In this document: positions 21,469-27,619 of the stretch, piece after piece
Layout: every line of letters begins with the position of its first letter
How positions within the stretch are numbered: the first letter of the stretch is position 1
Made by a program: the position numbers and the translations under genes
Notes under the pieces: generated by a model
Databases searched by the model: none
Told to the model about the DNA's origin: nothing
The model's input: only the letters and a program-made list of their open reading frames with translations
NCBI GenBank assembly: GCA_021159235.1
Contig: JAGGSF010000027.1
Coordinates: 1 to 27,619, forward strand
DNA length: 27,619 bases
Direction of reading: 5' to 3'
From: Deltaproteobacteria bacterium
GTDB lineage: Bacteria; Campylobacterota_A; Desulfurellia; JAGGSF01

Positions 21469-22575
21469 TTATTCGTCGAATTTAATGTTCTCTATTTCTG
21501 CTTCGTTATCCAGAGGTATGATGGTGCCGAAGGGAGCGGTTTTTTTGCCACCCACTGAGATCCAGATGACAGGGTATATGGGTTTTTCAGGAGGGAATTT
21601 CCCCCAAAGGTCTGTTAGATAAATTAAACAGGGAGGGAAGGATATATTCTCCGCTACCCATTGAAATACCGGTCTGAAATCTGTACCTCCGCCTCCCTTT
21701 ATTTCTACTATTACTTCTTGCATCTGTTCCACGTTGTTTACGGTATATGTCTTTTGCACCTTAACATCACAGAATATAAGGGTAAAAAGGTAAGAAGGGA
21801 AACTATGAACTATATACATAATTTCTGAGATAAACGCAGTTAATTCTTCTTTAGTGATAGAACTGGAGGTATCTATGGCGATAGGTATGTTTGCTTCTTC
21901 TTTTCTTAAGCTGGGCAGGACAAATCCAGTTTGAAGATGCCTTTTGGATGGTGGATACCAGCTCCAGTCTGTGCGTACATTTTCTGTAATGAGTTGTCTT
22001 AATATTCTTCCCCAGGGAAGGCGAGGTTCGAAAAGGGAATCAACGGAACGCGGCGCCGAAGATGTACCATCCCCAGGGAAACGACTATGAGAGAACAACC
22101 TGATCCTTCTCATATATTTTGCCCTTTTCATTGCAGTCAAATCTATAAAATTTTCCATGTGTTTATCTATGATTATAAAATTTTCATCGGGCAGTAAATC
22201 GTAGATTTTTTCTGCATATAGATTGTGGAATTTCCTACTATACAGTGCATGAGCAGGTTTTTTACCTATGTTTGCCTCTATCAGTATGTCATTCACTGCA
22301 AAATCACAAGCCGCATCCCATTTATTTTTTAATCTTGCCCCACGCCGGGAAAAATGATCAAATACACAGTGCAGAATTTCGTGTCCAATCATAAATTCAA
22401 GTTCTTCTATGGACATAATGGCTGCGAATTGAGGATTTACATATATCTTTTCATAATCTGTAGTTATCGTTCCCACAGACCAGGTAGTGGTAATTTCAAA
22501 GCATGTGGCAAGCTGACCAAAAAATGGACTTTTAACCAGAAGCTCTTTACGTGCCTTCTCTAACTTCTTTTTCAT
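21469..22575 (-). CDS. Putative metallopeptidase / VWA-like protein (DUF2201, COG3864-like)
   Basis: 368 residues in two parts. The N-terminal half has HEILH (His65, Glu66, His69) with a further His74, a zinc-metallopeptidase-like site. The C-terminal half is a VWA-like domain with metal-ion motif DTSSS (235-239), GGTDF (296-300) and TDLWG (321-325). Proteins of this type are partners of MoxR AAA+ ATPases; together they are thought to remodel or activate other proteins. It overlaps the moxR gene by 4 bases (ATGA), so the pair is surely co-expressed. Whether it cleaves peptides is not known. Confidence 0.85.
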   Translation of the reverse strand: MKKKLEKARKELLVKSPFFGQLATCFEITTTWSVGTITTDYEKIYVNPQFAAIMSIEELEFMIGHEILHCVFDHFSRRGARLKNKWDAACDFAVNDILIEANIGKKPAHALYSRKFHNLYAEKIYDLLPDENFIIIDKHMENFIDLTAMKRAKYMRRIRLFSHSRFPGDGTSSAPRSVDSLFEPRLPWGRILRQLITENVRTDWSWYPPSKRHLQTGFVLPSLRKEEANIPIAIDTSSSITKEELTAFISEIMYIVHSFPSYLFTLIFCDVKVQKTYTVNNVEQMQEVIVEIKGGGGTDFRPVFQWVAENISFPPCLIYLTDLWGKFPPEKPIYPVIWISVGGKKTAPFGTIIPLDNEAEIENIKFDE

Positions 22576-23570
22576 GATATAAGATGCTCAAATAAATGTT
22601 GAAATTTATTCTGAAATTTTCCCCATTCCTTACATTCGTTTAGTGGAATGCCGCATTCTAATGCATCCCGGGCTAAAACAACGGAAAACTCTTTCTTTTT
22701 TATGCTGAGGATGTAATCTAACAATTTCTCTTTTTCCCTCATATGATTTTGCACATAATGTATGAGTATTTCGCAGACGGCGTACATTTGCGAGGGTTCT
22801 TCGAACTGGATTTTTCTGGAAAGAATATGAGCAGGGGAGGGCAGATCTCTGTATATTTTTAAAAAAGCTGATAACTCTGTTGCTGCACCTTCGCCCACCG
22901 AAGAGAGGGCAGCTGTCTCTATATCTAATCCTGACTCTATAGCGCGAGAGCAGAATTCCCAGCTTCGAGGCGTGGGAAATGCATTCTTCTTTTTATCGAA
23001 TTTGAATAGGAGTTCAGGGCGAAAATTCAGAAATGCGATGATGCGTTTATCTATATTGTTTTTGAATGCCCATATCTTCCAGTCTTCTAAGTTTGGTTCT
23101 AACTCAAGATGTAAAAAGCGATTTTTTAATGCTGCAGGCATCTGGAATGTAACTGTTGCATCTTCCATTCTATTTCCGGCAGAAACAATGGACCATCCAG
23201 AAGGCAAAGTATATTCTCCCACTTTTCTGTCCAGGATCAGCTGATAGGCTGCAGCTTGAACAAGAGGTGGAGCGACATTTAATTCATCTAAAAACAGCAC
23301 TCCCTTTTCTTTGTTTCTATTTGGTTGGGGAAGAAAGGTTGGCGAGAGCCATAGGGCATGATCACCCTTTATAGCTGGCAATCCCCTTAAATCTGTGGGG
23401 TCAAGCTGGGATAATCTTACATCTATAAAATCAATACCCATTTTTTCTGCTACTTGCTGAGTGATAGCAGATTTTCCTGTTCCTGGTGATCCCCATACAA
23501 ATACTGGGAGGCGCGCCTCTATAGTCTTTTGCAGGATGGAATGAAGTTCTCTGGGTGTTACCCTTTTCAC
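22572..23570 (-). CDS. MoxR-family AAA+ ATPase
   Basis: 332 residues from the GTG at 23570. Walker A is GSPGTGKS and Walker B is VLFLDELN, followed by PLVQAAAYQLILDRKV, as in MoxR proteins. An upstream in-frame TTG at 23606 would add 12 hydrophobic residues, but this TTG is the first half of a near-perfect -35 box, so GTG is the better start. The ATPase probably works on or with the metallopeptidase/VWA protein encoded next. The target of the pair is unknown; nuo lies convergently beside it, but that alone does not link them. Confidence 0.88.
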   Translation of the reverse strand: MKRVTPRELHSILQKTIEARLPVFVWGSPGTGKSAITQQVAEKMGIDFIDVRLSQLDPTDLRGLPAIKGDHALWLSPTFLPQPNRNKEKGVLFLDELNVAPPLVQAAAYQLILDRKVGEYTLPSGWSIVSAGNRMEDATVTFQMPAALKNRFLHLELEPNLEDWKIWAFKNNIDKRIIAFLNFRPELLFKFDKKKNAFPTPRSWEFCSRAIESGLDIETAALSSVGEGAATELSAFLKIYRDLPSPAHILSRKIQFEEPSQMYAVCEILIHYVQNHMREKEKLLDYILSIKKKEFSVVLARDALECGIPLNECKEWGKFQNKFQHLFEHLIS

Positions 23571-23577
23571 ATGGATT

Positions 23578-23606
23578 ATTATAAGTATGAATATAATCTT
23601 TTTCAA
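23578..23606 (-). promoter_or_regulatory. Strong promoter of moxR, probably leaderless
   Basis: TTGAAA (23601-23606), 17 bases, then TATAAT (23578-23583), matches of 5/6 and 6/6. The -10 ends 7 bases before the GTG at 23570, so transcription should begin at or within a base or two of the start codon. No Shine-Dalgarno is present. The -35 lies 3 bases from the end of the exchanger gene. Confidence 0.75.
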
Positions 23607-23609
23607 CTG

Positions 23610-24587
23610 TTAAAAATCGACAGGGAACCACAAATTTCTGACATATATATAAGTAAGATATACGCATATCAGGGCTATTGCATTTTTCTTCTTTAGAATT
23701 TCATGTTTCCATAAGAAATATAATATTAATAATGCCGTAAAAATTTTGAAAGGAAGATCAAGTAAAATTACAACTTGTGGGACGGTATAGGTTGAGATTA
23801 ACGCACCCAACCCTAATGCGAACATGGGATTTGTGACATTACTTCCAATAAGAATTCCAGCAGAAATCGCCTTTTTCTTTTTAAATATGGCAATCAATGA
23901 TGTGGTTAACTCTGGCATAGCGGAGGCAACTCCCAGAACGATGATACCAAAGTATGAAGCACTTATATGTAGCTGTTTTATAAGCATTTCAGAGGAATCG
24001 ACTACCTTATCGGCAGAAAAAGCCATAATTGTGAAACTTAATATAAGAATAATAATATTTTTAAATACCTGTTTTTTTTGAATCTTAACTATGGATTTTT
24101 CTTCAATCATACCTCGTTTTTTTAGCATAAAGAGGTATAGAATATATCCGAAAAATAGTATAAACCCTTCAAATCGGGATATTATGCCGTTGAGTCCAAA
24201 TATAAGAACCAGCAGAGATGCAAAAATCAGTCCACCCATATCCTTGAACAGATGGTTTTTTTCTACAGTAACTATACCTACAATGGCAACTATGCTCAGG
24301 ACAAAATTTTGTTGAAATATGTCTGAACCAATGTTTGTTCCCAGCACCAGTCCTGACAGATTATTTAAAAGCTGTGGATGCTCGAGTATTTTGAGACTGC
24401 ATACGATGTGAGTCATTATTTCTGGCAGGCTTGTTCCCACTGATAAGACAGTCATCCCGATAAGTTCGTCGGAGAGGCCAAAGTGATAGCCTAAAACTAC
24501 ACTGCTTTTCACAGAAAAATAGGCAGTGAGAAGAACAGCAATAGAGCCTATTATAACAATAAGAAAGTTTACAAGCACTATGCTCAT
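23610..24587 (-). CDS. Calcium/sodium (CaCA) exchanger family protein
   Basis: 325 residues, about ten membrane helices in two inverted halves. Each half has the ion-binding repeat: SVGTSLPEIMTH in the first and GVASAMPELTTS in the second, with the acidic residue in the Pro-Glu pair. GTNIGSDIFQ and GSNVTNPMFA follow the two repeats. The family exchanges Ca2+ for Na+ or H+ at the inner membrane; the ions cannot be told from sequence. It is its own transcription unit or read through to moxR. No Shine-Dalgarno precedes the ATG. Confidence 0.9.
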   Translation of the reverse strand: MSIVLVNFLIVIIGSIAVLLTAYFSVKSSVVLGYHFGLSDELIGMTVLSVGTSLPEIMTHIVCSLKILEHPQLLNNLSGLVLGTNIGSDIFQQNFVLSIVAIVGIVTVEKNHLFKDMGGLIFASLLVLIFGLNGIISRFEGFILFFGYILYLFMLKKRGMIEEKSIVKIQKKQVFKNIIILILSFTIMAFSADKVVDSSEMLIKQLHISASYFGIIVLGVASAMPELTTSLIAIFKKKKAISAGILIGSNVTNPMFALGLGALISTYTVPQVVILLDLPFKIFTALLILYFLWKHEILKKKNAIALICVYLTYIYVRNLWFPVDF

Positions 24588-24594
24588 GTTGCAT

Positions 24595-24623
24595 ATAATA
24601 AGGCATTTAGATTTTTAAGTAAA
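24595..24623 (-). promoter_or_regulatory. Probable promoter of the CaCA gene, leaderless geometry
   Basis: TTTACT (24618-24623), 17 bases, then TATTAT (24595-24600), matches of 4/6 and 5/6. The -10 ends 7 bases before the ATG at 24587, as at moxR, so the message likely starts at the ATG. Confidence 0.55.
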
Positions 24624-24677
24624 ATAAATTTTGGAAATCAAATTATCATAAAAATCTCTGGTTTTTGGGAGGTTTTT

Positions 24678-24848
24678 ATGCTAATTGGTTAAGTAATGTA
24701 AATAAAATTCAGCAGGGATGAATTGGACCTGCTCTCATCCAGAGAGATGTATATACGAAGTAGTTCAGGTATACTGCCGAGTTGGGATGATATGCGAAAT
24801 ATTGCGGATATGACGAAGTTATATGAAATAGCCCGTAAGAGGTGTTAG
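24678..24848 (+). pseudogene. Small broken ORF crossing the cassette boundary
   Basis: A good ribosome binding site GGGAGG stands 5 bases before an ATG at 24678, but this frame meets TAA at 24690 and again at 24699. The same frame then stays open from 24702 to a TAG at 24846-24848 (48 codons: IKFSRDELDLLSSREMY and so on). A TTG at 24723 preceded by CAGGG could start a 41-residue product. The last nine codons lie inside cassette 1, so the ORF is a hybrid of chromosome and cassette. It ends one base before the SIR2 ATG and contains its ribosome binding site, so it might couple translation. I do not recognise the protein. The remaining 24588-24677 is AT-rich and holds only the promoter described above. 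Confidence 0.4.
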
Positions 24849-25999
24849 AATGAATATTAAGGATGTAATAATCTTGGGTGCAGGAGCTTCAAAAAGTGAA
24901 GGTGCACCATTACAAAATGAACTATTTAAAGAATTCTTTGAATACTACAAACAGGTTTTAAAAGGTAAGGTATGGAGTTTATCGAAAAAACAAGAAAAAT
25001 TGATAGTAGAATATTTTAAGAAATTTTGGGGTATTGATATTGAAAATTTCCAAAATCGGGATGTAAAATTCCCTACCTTTGAGGAATGCTTAGGGGCCTT
25101 GGATTTGGCCTATCATCGTGGTGAAAGCTTTAAAGGTTATTCTAAGGAAAAAATAGAACAAATTAGAAATGCTTTAATCTTCCTCATAGCTAAAGTATTA
25201 GACGAAAAATTACGAGGAAAAATAATTCACCATAGAAAACTAGTTGATAGACTTAAAAATGAAGAAAGTCTTAAGCAAACTGCTTTTTTGAGCCTAAACT
25301 ATGATATAATTATTGATAACGTTTTAGTAGATTTATACGAAGAATTTCATCTTGATTATGGAATAGATCTTATAAATTTCGAAAGAAGAAGTGATTGGAA
25401 AAGACCCGATAAAAATAAGGCAGTGCTACTTTTGAAAATACACGGATCTTTGAATTGGTTATATTGCCCCACGTGTAATCATATTGAACTAACACCGAAA
25501 GAAAAAGGAGCTATTAAAGCCTTTTATAAAGTAGAGAAATGTACTGAATGTAAAACACCAATGGAACCCGTTATTATTCCTCCAACGTTTTATAAGGAAA
25601 TGACAAACCCATTTATTCAAAAGGTATTTTTAAAGGCGGATAAGGTTCTAAGAAGTGCTGAAAGAGTATTTGTATGTGGGTACTCTTTTCCAGATGCAGA
25701 TTTACATATCAAATATCTACTAAAAAGAGCTGAACAATTTAGGGAAGAGACTCCAGAAATATATGTAATTAATAATCATCCAAACAAAACAGATCAGCAA
25801 AAAGATGAAGAAAAGCAAGAAATTTGCAAATTCTTTAAGAACAAAGAAAAGATCCATTACACAAATTTATCGTTTGAAAAATTTGCAGAGAAAGGTGTAG
25901 AAAATGTATAAGCGGGCTACTTCATATAACAGCGGACATACGGCTACGCTACGCTTCGCCAAAATTCGGCAAAGCCGAACTTCGTATGTCCGCATACCG
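24819..25999 (+). mobile_element. Integron-type gene cassette 1 (SIR2-like gene)
   Basis: The unit is bounded on the left by G|TTATAT at 24818/24819 and on the right by G|TTATAT at 25999/26000, the expected crossover point of integron integrases. It holds one gene in the usual orientation with the attC site at its 3' end. Length is 1181 bases. The 19 bases at 25912-25930 pair with 24818-24836 in 17 positions, so a circle made of this unit would carry a continuous long stem. Confidence 0.75.
24850..25911 (+). CDS. SIR2-like domain protein with zinc ribbon (possible defence NADase)
   Basis: 353 residues. The N-terminus IILGAGASKSEGAP (7-20) is the nucleotide-binding loop of the sirtuin fold. 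LSLNYD (148-152, with Asn150) and KIHGSLNW (196-203, with His198) take the places of the TQN and HG motifs. A zinc ribbon follows, CPTC (206-209) and CTEC (231-234), then FVCGYSFPDADLHI near the C-terminus. SIR2-like proteins of this bacterial type often degrade NAD+ in anti-phage systems; deacetylase action is also possible. The ribosome binding site GAGGTG is good. Its base composition is AT-rich and unlike nuo. No effector or partner gene such as HerA is beside it; it stands alone in a cassette. Confidence 0.82.
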   Translation: MNIKDVIILGAGASKSEGAPLQNELFKEFFEYYKQVLKGKVWSLSKKQEKLIVEYFKKFWGIDIENFQNRDVKFPTFEECLGALDLAYHRGESFKGYSKEKIEQIRNALIFLIAKVLDEKLRGKIIHHRKLVDRLKNEESLKQTAFLSLNYDIIIDNVLVDLYEEFHLDYGIDLINFERRSDWKRPDKNKAVLLLKIHGSLNWLYCPTCNHIELTPKEKGAIKAFYKVEKCTECKTPMEPVIIPPTFYKEMTNPFIQKVFLKADKVLRSAERVFVCGYSFPDADLHIKYLLKRAEQFREETPEIYVINNHPNKTDQQKDEEKQEICKFFKNKEKIHYTNLSFEKFAEKGVENV

Positions 26000-26010
26000 T
26001 TATATGAAAT
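25919..26010 (+). repeat. attC-like recombination site 1
   Basis: An imperfect inverted repeat with the layout of an integron attC. R'' is ATATAAC (25924-25930), L'' GCGGACATACG (25932-25942), L' CGTATGTCCGC (25983-25993) and R' GTTATAT (25999-26005). L'' and L' pair perfectly over 11 bases. R'' and R' pair perfectly over 7. One base separates R'' from L'' while five separate L' from R', giving the unpaired bases that set strand choice. The 40-base centre (25943-25982) can fold further through TTCGGC/GCCGAA. Confidence 0.78.
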
Positions 26011-27177
26011 TCGGCTCGGCGGCTTTGAAATGGAGGTGGAAATATGGCAACAGAAATAAAAGTATGGCAAATTATTAACGGTAAATTGGAGCCTATTGAG
26101 ATAACAATGGTTGAAGCGGGACGAAAAGAACCAGATGACCTTGAGAAATGGATTAAAAGCAATCCCCAAATCCTTGGAGAAGATATATTGATTATAGGGG
26201 AGCAAGTGCCCACAAAATCAGGCCCAATGGATTTTCTTGGGATAGATAAATCAGGAAATCTTGTTGTAGTTGAATTAAAAAGAGATAAGCTCCCAAGAGA
26301 TGTATTAACTCAAGCTATTGATTATGCCTCAGATGTTTCTTCGTGGGACGTTGATAAACTCAGCGAAATATGTACCAAGTACACTAACCAAAGTTTGGAA
26401 GACTACTTAAGTGAGAAATTTGAAGAAATTGATCTAGAAGATTTAACCATAAATAAAACTCAGAGAATTCTCCTTGTTGGCTTTTCGATTGAGGAGTCAT
26501 TACAAAGAATGATTGAATGGCTTTCAAATAATTATGGAGTTAGTATCAATGCAGTCATTTTGAAATATGTGAAAACGAGGAACGGTGAAGAGCTTATTGC
26601 TCGAACGGTAATAATACCGGAAGAGATCGAGAAAGAAAGAATTAGAAAAAGGCAATTTAAAATTTTAATGTCCGACGAACCTGGGAAATACAATGAAGAT
26701 GAACTTAGAGATTTGCTGACTAACTATTTATCAGAGGCTAGAACTACTCCCCATCGTATAAGGGAAATTCTGCTTCCTCTGTGTTTAAAACACGAAGTTG
26801 TAAATAGAGAAATGATTAAAAAAGAATTACTTAAAAGAGGAGAGGCCAAAGATGATACACAGGCAGGTATTATATTGACGACCATTTCTAGAGAGATCGG
26901 AATCGCTAAAAGAGATTATTTAAGACAGATTATTCAATATGAAAAGGACCCATCAAAACCTTGGGAAAAGGAAAACTATGGACTAGTAGAACGTCACAAA
27001 GATTTGGTAAAGAGTGTATTAGAAGAACTGAATAAACAAAAAAAGGAAGAGTGATATGCCGCCGAGCCGAACTCTCCGCTTCGCTTTGGTGCTAACGCAC
27101 TCGGACAACAGGAGGATATGTGGCTTGCTTTGCTACGTCCAAATTTGCTTCCGCGAACTTCACATGTCCGCAAAACG
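26000..27177 (+). mobile_element. Integron-type gene cassette 2 (NucS-like nuclease)
   Basis: Bounded by the crossover points G|TTATAT (25999/26000) and G|TTAAGT (27177/27178), 1178 bases long with one gene. The 18-base direct repeat TGAAATTCGGCTCGGCGG begins both this cassette (26005-26022) and the next (27183-27200). The 14 bases GCCGCCGAGCCGAA at 27058-27071 pair fully with this cassette's own start at 26010-26023. Confidence 0.72.
26044..27054 (+). CDS. PD-(D/E)XK nuclease, NucS/DUF91-like
   Basis: 336 residues. The N-terminal 100 residues carry the nuclease core: Glu34 in LEKWI, Asp63 in PMDFLGID, Glu77 and Lys79 in VVVELKRD, and Gln90 with AIDYA. This order is that of the NucS/DUF91 branch, whose members cut branched or mismatched DNA. 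The C-terminal part (about 200-336) is helical and charged and I do not recognise it. The ribosome binding site GGAGGTGG is strong. Alternative roles are a restriction-like nuclease or a repair enzyme. It is alone in its cassette. Confidence 0.8.
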   Translation: MATEIKVWQIINGKLEPIEITMVEAGRKEPDDLEKWIKSNPQILGEDILIIGEQVPTKSGPMDFLGIDKSGNLVVVELKRDKLPRDVLTQAIDYASDVSSWDVDKLSEICTKYTNQSLEDYLSEKFEEIDLEDLTINKTQRILLVGFSIEESLQRMIEWLSNNYGVSINAVILKYVKTRNGEELIARTVIIPEEIEKERIRKRQFKILMSDEPGKYNEDELRDLLTNYLSEARTTPHRIREILLPLCLKHEVVNREMIKKELLKRGEAKDDTQAGIILTTISREIGIAKRDYLRQIIQYEKDPSKPWEKENYGLVERHKDLVKSVLEELNKQKKEE

Positions 27178-27200
27178 TTAAGTGAAATTCGGCTCGGCGG
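27058..27200 (+). repeat. attC-like recombination site 2, long and asymmetric
   Basis: R' is GTTAAGT (27177-27183), a perfect GTTRRRY match. L' CACATGTCCGC (27161-27171) pairs with GAGGATATGTG (27112-27122) at 9 of 11 positions. The left core GGACAAC (27103-27109) keeps only the AAC of R''. The outer arms GCCGCCGAGCCGAA (27058-27071) and TTCGGCTCGGCGG (27188-27200) pair, but about 31 extra bases lie between the left arm and the left core, unlike site 1. Confidence 0.65.
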
Positions 27201-27619
27201 TTTATCAATAGATTTAAAAGGTTGGAATCAATTATAGTATTGTGGAGAGAACAATCATGAACCAAGAAATTAAAACCAAAGGAGAAATAATGCTAGAAAA
27301 AGCAGAAAAAATAGGAGATTTTTGGGCATTTAAAGAGGAACCATTATCCAAAGAAAAACAGTTAGTGTTATTTGACAATGTCCAATTTATCTACGAATTA
27401 GCATTGGCACAACTTGAATTAAAGGCTTTGGGAGTAGAATTTGAAGTTACCAATGGATTAAGGGAGTTTAGACTTTTAAAAGAGCCTGAAGATACAAAAT
27501 CACTTAAAAGAAAACTTGCATATTTTAAATTGATTAAAGGTGAATATACAGATTATTTTTACATTGTAAGGAAAAACCGCACAAGGTCGGTAAATCAGTA
27601 TTTGACCCACTGGATATAT
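27178..27619 (+). mobile_element. Integron-type gene cassette 3 (cut by window edge)
   Basis: It begins at the G|TTAAGT crossover (27177/27178) with the same leader TGAAATTCGGCTCGGCGG as cassette 2, followed by about 55 bases of AT-rich sequence and one gene. The attC at its end is outside the window. Confidence 0.6.
27257..27619 (+). CDS. Unidentified protein, N-terminal 121 residues; possible DNA methyltransferase
   Basis: Open from ATG at 27257 to the edge, with ribosome binding site GGAGAG 7 bases upstream. The visible part is charged and mixed helix/strand, without signal peptide or membrane segments. The segment RSVNQYLTHWIY at the very end resembles, from memory, the stretch that comes before the SAM-binding motif in some DNA methyltransferases of the N4/N6 amino group; this is a weak resemblance and the catalytic part would lie outside. 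Treat as hypothetical. Confidence 0.55.
   Translation, partial: MNQEIKTKGEIMLEKAEKIGDFWAFKEEPLSKEKQLVLFDNVQFIYELALAQLELKALGVEFEVTNGLREFRLLKEPEDTKSLKRKLAYFKLIKGEYTDYFYIVRKNRTRSVNQYLTHWIY

Noticed and set aside
23571-23606. TTG start adding 12 residues to the MoxR protein
   Set aside because: The TTG is part of a -35 box, the added residues are a short hydrophobic run unlike the family, and the -10 box TATAAT lies inside this stretch.
25867-26213. Minus-strand frames across attC1
   Set aside because: They run through the inverted repeat and the ends of two plus-strand genes and show no protein features.
27058-27200. Arms as terminal inverted repeats of an insertion sequence
   Set aside because: No transposase lies between or next to them, no target duplication is visible, and the same sequence recurs once per gene as attC sites do.
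24819-27619. CRISPR array
   Set aside because: The repeats are over 1100 bases apart, imperfect and separated by genes.

Overview
The window comes from a Gram-negative, probably anaerobic or micro-oxic bacterium with a fairly AT-rich genome. The evidence is bacterial UvrB, RibF and PurL, lipopolysaccharide-type glycosyltransferases, a Tat-anchored Rieske protein and an 11-gene complex I operon. I cannot place it in a phylum from the sequence alone. There is no stretch over 300 bases without a gene; the longest gap is about 260 bases, just before the cassette region.

Layout. (1) 1-3250, minus strand: tRNA-Met(CAT) behind its own promoter, then a GT83-type membrane glycosyltransferase, a heptosyltransferase-like GT9 and a polysaccharide deacetylase that runs off the left edge; this is an envelope sugar operon. 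(2) 3311-9183, minus strand: tRNA-Arg(TCG) with its own promoter, then ribF, a radical SAM gene, uvrB, galE, a TorD-type chaperone and a Rieske protein, all overlapping or a few bases apart. (3) 9180-11330: purL, divergent from (4) 11461-21460, plus strand: nuoABCDHIJKLMN, a complete quinone and proton-pumping core of complex I with no nuoE, nuoF or nuoG. NuoC carries a long charged coiled coil inserted in the middle of its fold. (5) 21469-24587, minus strand: a MoxR ATPase, its metallopeptidase-like/VWA partner and a Na+/Ca2+ exchanger family transporter.

(6) 24819 to the right edge, plus strand: an array of gene cassettes separated by integron attC-like recombination sites. Cassette 1 carries a SIR2-like protein with a zinc ribbon, cassette 2 a NucS/DUF91-like PD-(D/E)XK nuclease, and cassette 3 (cut by the edge) an unidentified protein that may be the N-terminus of a DNA methyltransferase. 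No integrase gene is visible. The best evidence is that the sequence left of attC1 pairs with the start of its own cassette (17 of 19 bases) better than with the sequence now next to it (13 of 19), as expected if the cassette once existed as a circle. The contents look like anti-phage or DNA-processing genes. This is the most interesting part of the window.

Two further themes recur. Both large minus-strand operons are headed by a tRNA gene. Several genes that begin a transcript without a Shine-Dalgarno sequence have a promoter -10 box ending exactly 7 bases before the start codon, which points to leaderless mRNAs, while the nuo genes all have good ribosome binding sites.
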